Below are positions 51,830-61,960 of a stretch of DNA of 64,000 nt, in pieces. The position numbers were made by a program, and so were the translations under genes. The stretch is from Scortum barcoo. Its lineage: Eukaryota; Chordata; Actinopteri; Centrarchiformes; Terapontidae. The stretch spans positions 6,775,113 to 6,839,112 of the forward strand of contig CM041531.1 of NCBI GenBank assembly GCA_023238725.1. The letters run 5' to 3'. Each line of letters opens with the position of its first letter. Position 1 is the first letter of the stretch. The notes under the pieces were generated by a model, which was given only the letters and a program-made list of their open reading frames with translations, was not told where the DNA came from and made no database searches.

Positions 51830-52286
51830 AGGTTAGGTTAATTGGCAACTCTAAATTGCCCCTAGGTGTGAATGTGAGTGGTTGTCTGTCTTTCTATGTC
51901 AGCCCTGTGACTGACTGGCATCCAGTCCAGGGTGTACCCCGCCTCTCGCCCAAGATAGCTGAGATAGGCTCCAGCACACCCTGCAACCCTGTGTGTCAGG
52001 ATAAAGCAGGTATAGAAAATGGATGGATATATAAGCAGAAAAAATCTAGCTAGACATAAATCTTGATTTTACAGTTTAATCCTCAAAGACAAAATCACAT
52101 AGCAGATGAAGTTTATGTTTTAGGTTTAGGTGTTTCAGAGTAGTACGCCATGGAAAACAGATGAAATAATTAAAAGGATTTTCACTTACTGTCGACAGGT
52201 GTTGAGTGGACAATGGCGAGAAGTCCCAGAATAACCCCAAAAAGAAGATTCCTCATCTTCATACCAGAAATTTGTGAGGGTGCCAT
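48729..52286 (-). CDS. cd44: CD44-like mucin-type membrane protein without link module
   Basis: Six exons on the minus strand: 52286-52190, 50310-49600 (start good to one base), 49488-49321, 49217-49173, 49072-48994, 48897-48729. Phases agree at each junction and give 422 residues. Residues 1-32 hold a signal peptide (LLFGVILGLLAIVHS). About 33-340 form a Ser/Thr-rich stem with N-glycosylation sites and Ser-Gly repeats. A transmembrane segment (WIIIVGFIVGIAALVMLFLAI, about 342-362) and a 60-residue tail follow. The tail's EMETFLHKESPREN matches the spacing of CD44's EMVHLVNKESSETP. Position and orientation next to slc1a2 are those of CD44. No intact hyaluronan-binding link module exists in the exons or intron 1, and the basic ezrin/ankyrin motif after the membrane is replaced by TRDKWIGPSK. 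Identity rests on synteny plus tail similarity. It could be a diverged teleost duplicate with another role. Confidence 0.7.
48994..49072 (-). CDS. cd44: cd44-like exon 5, transmembrane segment
   Basis: After tatctccag the exon encodes one hydrophobic span of about 21 residues and ends ATRDK across GACAA|gtaagt in phase 2. CD44 likewise encodes its membrane span in a small exon of its own. Confidence 0.8.
49321..49488 (-). CDS. cd44: cd44-like exon 3, duplicated stem exon
   Basis: This exon encodes a 56-residue Ser/Thr-rich segment, from GSSTTSSPNTASS to SALNNG. It is a tandem copy of the 3' part of exon 2 including flanking intron. Two donors are possible 24 nt apart, AATG|gtatgt at 49321 and AACA|gtaagt at 49345. 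Both are phase 1, so an eight-residue length variant is expected. Confidence 0.7.
49600..50310 (-). CDS. cd44: cd44-like exon 2, main mucin stem
   Basis: This exon encodes about 237 residues with very high Ser/Thr content, several NxT/NxS sites and a run of Ser-Gly dipeptides (about 231-249). It begins FPAKTEDDVLREALTDGF after ctctttgtctag and ends FHVING. In CD44 the first exons after the signal peptide encode the link module; here the stem follows directly. Confidence 0.75.
49668..49718 (-). repeat. 12-bp coding tandem repeat (Ser-Gly)
   Basis: About four copies of the plus-strand unit gatcctgagcct lie in frame in exon 2 of the cd44-like gene and encode Ser-Gly-Ser-Gly. SG and SGSG dipeptides next to acidic residues are the usual glycosaminoglycan attachment context, as in CD44 variable exon v3. 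Length polymorphism is likely. Confidence 0.9.
51340..51545 (-). pseudogene. Possible decayed link-module exon in cd44-like intron 1
   Basis: On the minus strand, an acceptor-like ccagtgtag precedes a frame that continues exon 1's phase. It reads FHCQCAGF, later APGGALM, KFG and LNMTG, with three in-frame stops. In CD44 link modules the same order occurs: C-x-x-AGVF near the start, LC then a short-residue stretch before LA, then C-(RK)-YG, then N-x-TG. Spacing is about 15 residues shorter than in human. It lies in intron 1, where a CD44 link exon belongs. Short motifs in a broken frame can mislead. Confidence 0.3.
51792..51825. repeat. AT dinucleotide microsatellite
   Basis: An uninterrupted (AT)n run of about 17 units in intron 1 of the cd44-like gene. 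It abuts the interspersed repeat that starts at about 51838. Confidence 0.95.
51836..52032 (+). mobile_element. Fish interspersed repeat 3' end
   Basis: The text ggttaattggcaactctaaa, ccagtccagggtgtaccccg, cctctcgcccaagatagctg, gataggctccagcacaccc, then a tatagaaaatggatggat end is a sequence found very often in teleost genomes. The GGAT-rich end suggests a retroelement 3' tail. I recognise the family pattern but not its formal name. Confidence 0.7.
52190..52286 (-). CDS. cd44: cd44-like exon 1, signal peptide
   Basis: Thirty-two codons from ATG at 52286 (MAPSQISGMKMRNLLF), ending VHSTPVD at GAC A|gtaagt, phase 1. In-frame ATGs at codons 9 and 11 have a purine at -3 and may be the real start. 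Either choice keeps the hydrophobic core. Confidence 0.75.
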
Positions 52287-52367
52287 GGACTGAGGTGAGC
52301 TGTTAGTGAGTCTGAACTATGTGGCACACTGAACTGATAATGTGAGGCAGATGAATCATGCCTGTGC

Positions 52368-52375
52368 CTTTTATA
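52368..52375 (-). promoter_or_regulatory. cd44: TATA box of the cd44-like gene
   Basis: On the minus strand TATAAAAG lies 82 bp before the first ATG. With initiation about 30 bp downstream (near 52340) the 5'UTR would be roughly 50 nt. The surrounding sequence is not CpG-rich, so this looks like a regulated, tissue-restricted promoter rather than a CpG-island one. Confidence 0.6.
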
Positions 52376-52399
52376 CACAGCGGCAGGTAGGTGTCACAT

Positions 52400-55300
52400 C
52401 AGCTACAACAATGGCTGGCAATACACAAAACACACACAGGAGGGCTGGCACACCTGTGAACACACTTCCTTGCACACTTTCTCACGCTCCCCCCTCCCTT
52501 CCTAGGATATAGCACACAAACACAAATAAAACAGAAAAAAAAAACAGTTCAGGGAGTTAATCTGTTTTCAGATAGTTATTGCTGGAGGAGGACGAAAATA
52601 ATGAAAAGAAAATCAGTTAAATAGAAAATGTCTCATTGATCTAATTTGTCTCTTCAGTTCCTAATACAAAATAAAATGACGACAAACACCACTGATCTGA
52701 CTTAATCTTGTGTTTACTGCGCTTTAATGTTTGTAGAGGCCATAAAACAATACAAAGAAGCCAGATATGAACAAAAAAACAACCACTGCAACAAAAACTG
52801 AAAAGAGGAAACACCTTTAAAGCTAAACCGCTTTCCTTAGATACATGTTGTAAGCGAATAGACACAAACTCAAAAGTCAAGTTACCTCACAAAAGTGGAA
52901 GGAAAGATTAGATGCAAACTTTACATAATAAAATTTAATCTTATTGGTTTACGTTTAATAGGTCAAAAGTGATGGCCATATTTCATTCATCTTCGTATTT
53001 ATACAAAATAGGCATGTGTATATTGGTATTTATACATACATATGGATACACTTGTCTGAACTGCACACATATATACACTGATCTACAAACATAAAAGCAG
53101 ACAAAGAGAAGTGAGGTGATAGAAATAAACACCCCAAATGGGAAAACTAGTAATAATGGGATTGTGTAAGGAGTGGAATAATAATTTAAGAGAAAATAGC
53201 ATGTAATACATGAAATAATTCTCTTGGGTTCTTGATTTTCCTCACTCAAAAATAAAAACTTGTCACATTCAAGGTCATTTATTTGATTTTATGTAAGAAA
53301 AAAAGAACTATCTGGACATGCAATAATAAAAAAGGATTAAAAAACACAGCTAACCATTATGTGTTGGATACAGCGTGAGATTCTGCAAAGAAGAGGCTAG
53401 AAGACGCAATGAAGTTCAACCAGTCGTTTAATTGTGGGAAACCTTGTAGAGAAACTAGTCTTCGTACCATGTAAAAGAGCATTCATGGAAGTGTAAAATC
53501 TGTTGGCAGACAGCTAGGAAAATGGCCTGGAAACAGTTCAACATCTCTGTTGGAAACATGATAAAATATGTTGGGTTCTGGAGAAACATAAAATAACACT
53601 CCCTTTCTCATCGTAACTTCCTTATCGCTCTATCTTCCACCACTCCCCTGTCACAAAGGAAGCATTTCAACAAAATCTTCAGTTTTGGTCTAGTTTCAAA
53701 ATGCCCCTGCTCTGCAAAGTCACACCTCACCAGATACATTTTGCCACAAACCCAGCTCAGTCTCATCCCCCCCCCAGCGGTGTATATACTGTACATAATG
53801 ACTGTTGTGATATGTGTTGTGTGTTGTGTTGCTTGTGTTTGACTGAAATTTATGCGTCACAGCAGAGTGTCAGCCCCCGGGCTATTGGGCACGTTTGCAA
53901 ATTTGCGACAGTCATCATGAATTACTCAGCGCGTGTGTGGGTGAGTGCCTGTCCCGTCTTGCTCTCCACACCCAGGAAAAGTTCACTTTTTTTACTGTTA
54001 CAAATGGAATTTTGCAATATATCGGCTATCATGTGCAGCAGGAACAACCTTGAGGCTTAAACAGAAATCTTGTATGCAATCATGCAACATTCAGCTCTCA
54101 CTGACTAGACACTACCAGTGATTCAGTATTTAAATTATTCTCACAGTGTGGTCGCCTGGTGAGTGTACACATCTGCACGTTATGTTATGGGAGACATTAA
54201 ATACTGTGAGGCAAAATGTGGGGAAGTCAATGTCATTTTTAATATAAAGAAAAGAGCTTTTAGTCAAATTATTTCAATATAAGGTCAAACATTTACATTA
54301 TTATTATTCCTTTTAGAATAGTGCCCTTTGGATACTTGGGGTATAACAACTCAGGTGAATTTTTAAATGGAAATTGTAGTCTGTATTTTGTAGAATTGCA
54401 GCAGTAAAATAAAGTCAGTAGTTTGAGGAAAAGGCCGAAATGTAATTCTGAAGGCTAACTGGCGATGTGTTTCATCATCCTTCAAACTTCAATGGCTCTT
54501 CAGCTGACATGAGGTTGAATCAATAATGACTGAATTCTCATTTGGGATGGGCTTTTCCATTGCATTTTGAGATATCTGGACTCAGAGCAGTATTTCACTT
54601 TGGTTGGGCATTTTTCATTTTTCAAAAGCAAGCCTCGTTACGAGGCGGTGAACATTTGGCCCCTGGTGTTGTGAGGGTTTTCTTCAAAAATGCACAGCCG
54701 TTTAAATCTTGAATTGTGAAGCAGCCGGAATTTCAAGAACACAGTCTGAAGACAATCTCTGATGGCCAGATGCCTCATACATATGGAGAAATTTAAGGAT
54801 GAGTTTTAGTGTTCATATTTTTCTCCACTAACTCCCTTAAAAACACACAGGAGAGCCCACACACATATCCATCTCAGCGTTACCGGATTTTCAAACTAAA
54901 ACATGATGCAGGGTTTTCTCTGTGTTCATGTATAATCAAACGTGTGAATGGACAAACACTTGCAAAGCTGCAGAACACGGGGTCTTTCAAGGGCAGGTCC
55001 GGTGGGCCTGTGCAGGCCAATTAGCAGCCATTGTAAGACTTCCTCCCTCCCTCCACCTCGCTGTTGTCTCATGTTTCATGGCAGCGACCATTGTTCCCGC
55101 GGCAACAGAGCCCAGCGACCTGGGCAGCGCAGCGCTCACGTCTACGAATAATCAAGATAAACTAGTAATAGCCCTTATTATCTCTTTTCCACCACGGACA
55201 TACTGTGCATCCACTTCAGTTTGAGCATCTGCATTCTGCATGAGATTCATAAAAAAAAAAAAACATAATAGCAGCTCATGGCTACCTTGCACCTGAAATA

Positions 55301-58300
55301 AAGTTTTACACCTTTAGTGATGGTCAACATAAGCCTCTACATGGTTACCCAACATAATCTGAATTAAAACCATAAGAGCTCACAGGTCACTGAAGTGACT
55401 TATCTCTATTTGTTCGCAGAATTAAAACATCATGGTAGAAAACATGAACAGGAAGGTGGACGGAGCTCATACAGTGTCCTCTCTAATACAAAGGATAATC
55501 AATTTAAGTGTAATTATAAACATTAGACAACATTTGAAATTGTACTAAAAACCCTTTTACGTTCAGTAGGTATTGAAACGCTGTATGGTGAATTGAATTC
55601 TGGGGCCCTGATTACAGAAAGTTGTTAAGAGAGCAATGAGAAACTGATGAGTCAGTCACCCACAAAACAATTTCAAAGAAGCTCTTACTAATGGTGAGAA
55701 TATTGATACATAATAAACCAGTTAATTTAGCTATACTGTAAAAAGCAATGAAAAACAATGCGAACAACATTATACATATTACTCGTAGCTGTAAAAATGA
55801 TTACATTTTAGTTCTCCTGGCTTTTTCAGGGAGTTGTGGTTGAATGGACCTGTCATAACATGGGCAACGCAGCTGCAGGTAATGAAATGAATTGATTAAG
55901 CTAAGCTATAATGAGCTAGCGGTGAAGATAGCATTATTGTCTTAAGGTGTAGCACAAAGCCAAATAAATGCACCTTTGCTCTGACTCAGGTGAGCCAGTC
56001 ATAGCTATTTCTCCAGCGGTTATCTGTTTTAGTGGCCTCCCTGTCTGGTGTTATTTTTCTCTTTTTAAACTCTGATTACTGGCCTTGTCTGCCATTATTT
56101 ATAAAGTGTGTGTCAAGATGGATCCCTTGTCCTGTCTACTGCCAACCACATCTATCTGTGGGCACAAATAAAGTAACCTAACCTAACCTTGTCACCAGCC
56201 ATTAATCCTTTAACCTGCAGTTGTGTTGCTGTGACATTGGCTGCACAGTGTTTGAACCTTTATTTACTCCATTTTAAATGGAGTGAGCTGTAGGTTTTCC
56301 AATTAATCATTTAATACACAAGTGTTTTAGAGAAAATAGTATATATATGTAAGATGTTAAATACAATAGTACAATGTGCAGCCATCATTCAGACCAAGGT
56401 TTAGATTCATCATAATATATGGTGACAAAAATGGGAAAGTATCTCCATAATTTAAATCGAATGCCAACTTTGCTGGATTTTGTGAAACCACGGAAACTAC
56501 AGCAGCTTCCTTCCTGAGCAATTCACCACCGACTGGTCTGGAAATCTGTTTGAGACACACCCAGTGTTAATGTCTCCATGGGGCGAACTGTTTAAGTGAT
56601 GAAGAACGTCTCCTCCTCACATCTGGCTCGTCTTGATTTTTTTTTTTTTTAACTTTATGATATCACTGACAAAACAGAGCAAAACATGAAACAAACTTGA
56701 CAGACAAGTGGTTAAAAGGTGCCACTCCTTTTCAGTTGTAAGTTAATTATGCCTCGCAGGTTTAAGGAGGCATGATACCTGGGATGGGCCTATTTAAAGT
56801 CATGTAACCTTTCACAGTTGTTGCAAACAGACCCATTATCTGCAAATACCCATGGGTAGTATGTGTTCATGGTCAAATGAACAAAAACAGCTTCATATGA
56901 ATAAAATAAATATGTTGTACCATGGCTGCATTTCTTTAGGGAATGTGTTTATGGTTTCATTTCATCTAATGTAGGTTTTGTGGTTATGTGGTTCTGTGGT
57001 CTCCGACATTTTTATACAATCTGCAGTGTTAATATATAATTTCCCTCAGTCAAAATAACCTAACCATAATCTAGGACGTGTTTTTATTATCCAAGAAACT
57101 TGAAAAAAGGGTACAATAACTTCATTGTCACATTTAGATTCTCAGTCTACGTTTCTTTTCCTGCTGGATTAAATTTGAATTTTCCTTTCCTAGTTAATGA
57201 AATGCAAAATGCTGCTGCCAGACAGATGACTGATATGTGACTATTACATCATGTCTGTTTTGCCATTATATTTCTTTCTTGGCTATTAGTTTGTTGGAAC
57301 TTTCTTTCTAAACCATCCTTCTTGAAGTCTGGTGTTATTCTTTTTTTTTTTTTTTTGCATTTACATGCACTCTTTTATAATCAGGGTCTGTACTATATTT
57401 CATGGATTTATATCCAGTAGTTGTCGGGATATGAACAAAAAAATGTCAACCTCATGACGGCGCTCTCTCTCCCTTAGTGTGTTTGTTTGTGTGAATACTG
57501 TGCTTGCCTCTTCTGTGTTTCTGTGATGATCAACACCCCTCTGCGTCCATTCTCTTCACTTCTGTTTAAAATCTACATTTCTGTCATTATAATTTTACAT
57601 ACTGTGATTATTATTATTTTTTTATCTGCTGTTTGCACACGACATCTATTGCCCTTGCTGACATGTGTCAGGCTAAAAATTGGCCAAAATGGGATCTTCC
57701 ACTGAGGTTCCTTTATAGTTACCTCTTCCCAATAGCAATGAGACTTGGAGTCGATTCAACAGGAAACAAAAGCTTTGAGGAGGAGTGGCCGTATGGGGCA
57801 ACTGCGGACCATTCCAGATAGAGAAACTTCAAGCCAACAGATGGCATGTTCAGACTAGATGCACAACTTTGCATGAATGAGACCTTTCTTTCACTGAAGA
57901 CTTGATTTGAAAAATAAAGTATAAGGACTAGGATACGTTTATGTGAGAGATAATGTCGATTTCTGTATGTATTTAGAGAGAGAAGGGGAACAGGGGGCTC
58001 TGTCATTTATTGTTTTTTAGATAAAGGGTTGACATTAATTAAAGCAACACATCTTAATAAGAAATCATGTACATATGTATTCCAACTGTCTTTGCCACAT
58101 GTGCACTTCTTGTACCACTGCTCTGTTTATGCTGAGTAATATAACAATGAGACTGTATATCTGTATATAATAGCCAGGTGTTTATGCTTACACATCTTTG
58201 TTTAGTAGTAAATATAATGTTATCTTCATTTAAATTTGTACTCTGAAGCTACTGACAACTGGAAATTTTCTCATATGTGTCAACTGGACAAAAACGATTG

Positions 58301-58320
58301 GTTTTATTCACCATAAAGTT
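52400..58320. other. No gene seen upstream of the cd44-like promoter
   Basis: Nearly 6 kb of AT-rich DNA with no credible exon on either strand. Open frames such as 53701-54060 and 54809-55224 have no family features. The first few hundred bases would hold proximal control elements of the cd44-like gene. No link-module exon, TIMP, or neighbouring PDHX-type gene was found. Confidence 0.5.
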
Positions 58321-58344
58321 TATTGTAAGTGTAATGTTGATACA

Positions 58345-58412
58345 ACATACAGTCCGATATAGGTTGGAGAGAGGGTTAGTTAAAGGAACGATATAGGTTG
58401 GAAGAGGGTTAG
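58345..58412. repeat. Short tandem duplication
   Basis: Two neighbouring copies of about 34 bp share gatataggttgga, then gagggttag, and are separated by ttaaaggaac. The second copy lacks a few bases. No function is evident. Confidence 0.8.
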
Positions 58413-58461
58413 AACTACAAAGAGTTTTTATTACTGGTTTTGAAACAGTCTCGTTTTAATA

Positions 58462-58523
58462 GTGATGCCTCTATATGACCTACATAAGCAAATGAGTCCT
58501 ACAGTGAGAACCATGGATATTTC
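58462..58523. repeat. Interspersed repeat shared with 916-980
   Basis: The segment gatgcctctatatgacctac, then ataagcaaatgag, then cactgagaa-like text and atatttct matches position 916-980 with scattered differences. Two copies 57 kb apart in one window point to a dispersed element of unknown class. Confidence 0.6.
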
Positions 58524-60389
58524 TATATAGTTATTCTTCATGATTTATAACATACAGACCAGAATTTTTCTGATCCAGCAGAGAGTTGGGGTGGTCCAGG
58601 ATCAGTTTCCCAACAGGTTCATCTCTGAACTTGGCGATGTAGTCTCCAAGCTTTGGGTGGTGAAGTGGAGAGGACCTGTAACCTAATGCTAGGTGTGTGA
58701 ATGCTACTCAAACAATGCTGACTTTTACCACCATCTTTAGATTACAGTTATTAAACTTACGTAGCCACAAATAGATACACAGGCTGCATCTTCCACAGCA
58801 AATGGAAGTGCTAGCCAGATGAAGATATTTATGACACAAGTTGGTGGAGAAATGTATAATATTATTTTTTCCACAGGGGCTGCCAAAATCAACACAAAGT
58901 GAAAGTTCAATGAAGTTGATTTAGTGGTGATATTGATAACACTCGGCTCGCCCCCCATTACCATTGCATTCAGATCAAAACGCCGCTGTTGCTCGAGGCA
59001 CATGCCGACTCAAATGGTTGCCAGTTCGTTACACAACCTGCATATTTCATGGTCGAATTAGACAGACTCGCTCATGTCGATGATTCCTCTGTGGTAGAGT
59101 CATGAATTCATTTTGAACCAGTTGTACTTTTATGCATGTATGTCGCTCACCGGCAAACTTTCAGTTTTTCACACCAACTATCGACTACTAAGACTTGAAC
59201 GCTGATGACCCAGAGATACCAAATGATACCAGTGATATTATTGGCTCACAAATCTTGTTAGAAATGAGAAATGTTAATATTCTTTTTAGCATTGTTAGGA
59301 GAGCCTGGGATTTAAGAATTTCATTACCAATTGATTGCTGATGTAAATTGTTGTGTAATGACAATAAATTCTTGAAATCTTGAAACAACTATCAGATATC
59401 TTACAAAGAGATTAAACAAAACATTAATTTTGCACCCATCAAAAATTTTTAAATGATTAATTCATAATAATATTTTTTAAGGAAAAGCCAAAGTTATTTG
59501 AGTACATAAAAATGTTATGAATAACACCTGTAAGTTAATTCGATATGAGGCATCAGTCATTTTGTTGTTTGGAAAAAGGGAATTATTCATAACGTTGTGA
59601 TGGCATTACTGCGATCACAGTTTTTTAAATTGCATTTGAGGTTCACAGCTGGCAGGGGGAGTCATGTGAAAAACCCCAAAACACAAAAGCCATCACACAG
59701 AGCAGTGGCGGCTTTAACACAGGAATGAACAGAGCTTAAATGTTAAGGACACGAAGGTATGCAGAATTCACATTTGCATGCAGAGAGAGATTATGGAAAT
59801 TGAAAAGATGAGATTAAATTCAAGTAAAATGTACTGCAAGCGTGAAAGCAGCAAGATGGAAAGAAGCTGTTTACTGTTGTATTCAGACTATACAATTTCC
59901 AGATACTTCTTCTTTACTTGAAGATATTCACTTTAACACTATTATACAGTACTGCACAACATTTCAGAAAAAAATACTGTACTTTTTTTTTTTTTGTATA
60001 TCGACTAGGCTTTTAATCCAACAGCTGCTTTTCAGATTAAGATTACATACAAAACCTGACTCTGTAACATATGATGCATCGTTATAGATTCAGTACACCA
60101 TCTCCACCAACTACATTTAAGAACCCACTTACATGCAATAACATAATAACACTGATATGGGTCATTCTGCAGAGGCACATCAATTACTTAAAAAAGATTT
60201 TATTGACAATACATCTGCACTTTATTTTTTATTATTTATGAAACATTTATTTGTGATGGCATCTTTAAAAAGACTGGTACTGTTTCTTTCACTTCAGTAA
60301 ATGATCTTTCTCCCCCTTTTAAAGATGACATGCTTCCCAATATTTATTACACACGTGCATCAGTGAAAAAGTTACATCCGGGTCTCATT

Positions 60390-60760
60390 TTATGACGTCA
60401 CACGTTGACGACGCGTGTTAGCATTAGCATTAGCTGCACTGACATCGTGCATTTCCAACAGCTGACACACTTTATTACCTCGACCAAAGGCAGCAGAAGT
60501 AAGTCCACGTCCTTCATGCATGTGCGGGTCATTTTATACGGCATGTTCAGTGAGTTTGCACGCTGAACTGCGCAAAACTTGAGTCGTGTTTTTAATCAGT
60601 TTTAATGAGGCAACAACAGCTGAAGCTCTCCACGTCGGAAAACCGAGACAACCTTAATGAGCTCTGACTGCTCGTCTAACACGTTTCACTCGCCTTTCTC
60701 AAAGTTTTGGTGGAGTCAATACATTCACTCGTAGTGGAAAAGTGAGTACTTTTAATCAAC
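60390..60760 (+). promoter_or_regulatory. CRE-containing promoter-like stretch
   Basis: A full palindromic CRE, TGACGTCA (60393-60400), sits in a locally CpG-rich patch (cacgttgacgacgcg) within AT-rich DNA. It is followed by donor-like sites at about 60500 (CAGAAGTAAGT region) and 60741 (AAAA|GTGAGTA). This suggests a plus-strand noncoding first exon of a gene continuing past the window. No coding exon follows before 64000. Confidence 0.4.
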
Positions 60761-61059
60761 TCATTAAAACTTGTCGCATGTTCAGCGACAGGAGGAATAA
60801 AGGTTAATTGAATTTCAACTGGAAACGCGTGTTGCCAGAGAAAACATTGACACCATCGTATTTTTAGCTTTTCTGTTAAATGTAAAGAAACTGCACTCGT
60901 TGCTAATGTATGTTTTTCTCATGCACAATATGTTATCTTTCTGCGAAGGAATTTGATTTAGTTTAAAGTCACTTTATTGACCTGAGAGCAGCATCTTGTC
61001 TGATCAGACTGTGTTGCAACTTTGCAAGATTTTTCCAACTAAAAGAGACAAAAACAAAG

Positions 61060-61960
61060 AAGCACCTGATGAGATGAAATGAACAGATTTATTCTTTCAG
61101 TGCAGTAAAAATGTGCCTCCATCATCCAGGTGTTTTGCATGCTGTTATGTACAGTGTTTCCAGCATCCACAGCAGAGAAGAGCTGCAGCGATTAGTCGAT
61201 TAATCTTTTCATTGTCAGCTGTTAAATTAATTGCCAATTATGATAGTTGATTAAAATTATTGTGTCAGTTTCCAAGAAAAAGTGTGCACAGTGCTACTTG
61301 TATATATATCAGAGTAGTGTTGGGACGATCAGCCAGTTTATCGATTAGTTCTCAACTTTTTTTTGATAATCTTTGTGTCATTTTGTTTAAGAAAAAGTGT
61401 CCCAATTCTCTGACCAAGCTATAAAAGTTAAAGTTTCAACAGGAAACATTTGCTACCAGTCAAGACATTTACACATCTGTATTTTCAATCTTTGTATTTT
61501 CTTGCACCATGCGATATTTTCTATGCTGGAATATAAAATAAGATAATATAACATAACCCTTCTCTTATATTCCTGCAATATGAATATGGTTAAGACTGTC
61601 GTGCACCTTTGTTTTTGTCTTGGTGTCGCCTTGAAAAGAAAACTTAGAGAGCTACTTGATAAGGTGAAATGAGCAGATGTAGTCTTTCAGTAAAAATCTG
61701 CATCCATCATCCAGGTGTTTTGCATGCTGGCATGTACAGTGTTTCCAGGATCTACAACAGAGCAGAGCTGCAGCGATTAGTCGATTAATCTTTTAGTTGC
61801 CAACTATTTTGATAATAATGGTTTTATGTCATGTTTTTTTTTTTTTTTTTTATAGAGAAAATGTCCAAAATCAGAGAGCTACATGATAAGATGAAATTAC
61901 CAGATGTAGTCTTTTATTGCAGTAAAAAAGTGCATCGATTATAATGTAGTGCTGCATTAA
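61060..61960. repeat. Repeated block in three copies
   Basis: Copies at about 61060-61220, 61650-61800 and 61875-61960 share gatgagatgaaat-type text, agtctttcagt, gcagtaaaaa, ccatcatccaggtgttttgc, acagtgtttccag and agctgcagcgattagtcgat. The third copy keeps only the first part. The gattagtcgattaatc core is self-complementary and recurs in weaker form at 61330-61350 and 61970-62010. It looks like a local duplication of a transposon-derived unit. Confidence 0.75.

Noticed and set aside
53701..54060. 119-codon plus-strand frame with many Cys
   Set aside because: No signal peptide logic, no spacing pattern of a known Cys-rich family and no splice context.
56150..56200. Telomere-like cctaacctaacc
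   Set aside because: Only about three imperfect units; not a telomeric array.
58531..58675. Catalase similarity of the segment EPVGKLILDHP
   Set aside because: PVGKL-L-x-x-NP also occurs in catalase and the CAT gene is syntenic in human, but nothing before or after matches, so I treat it as coincidence.
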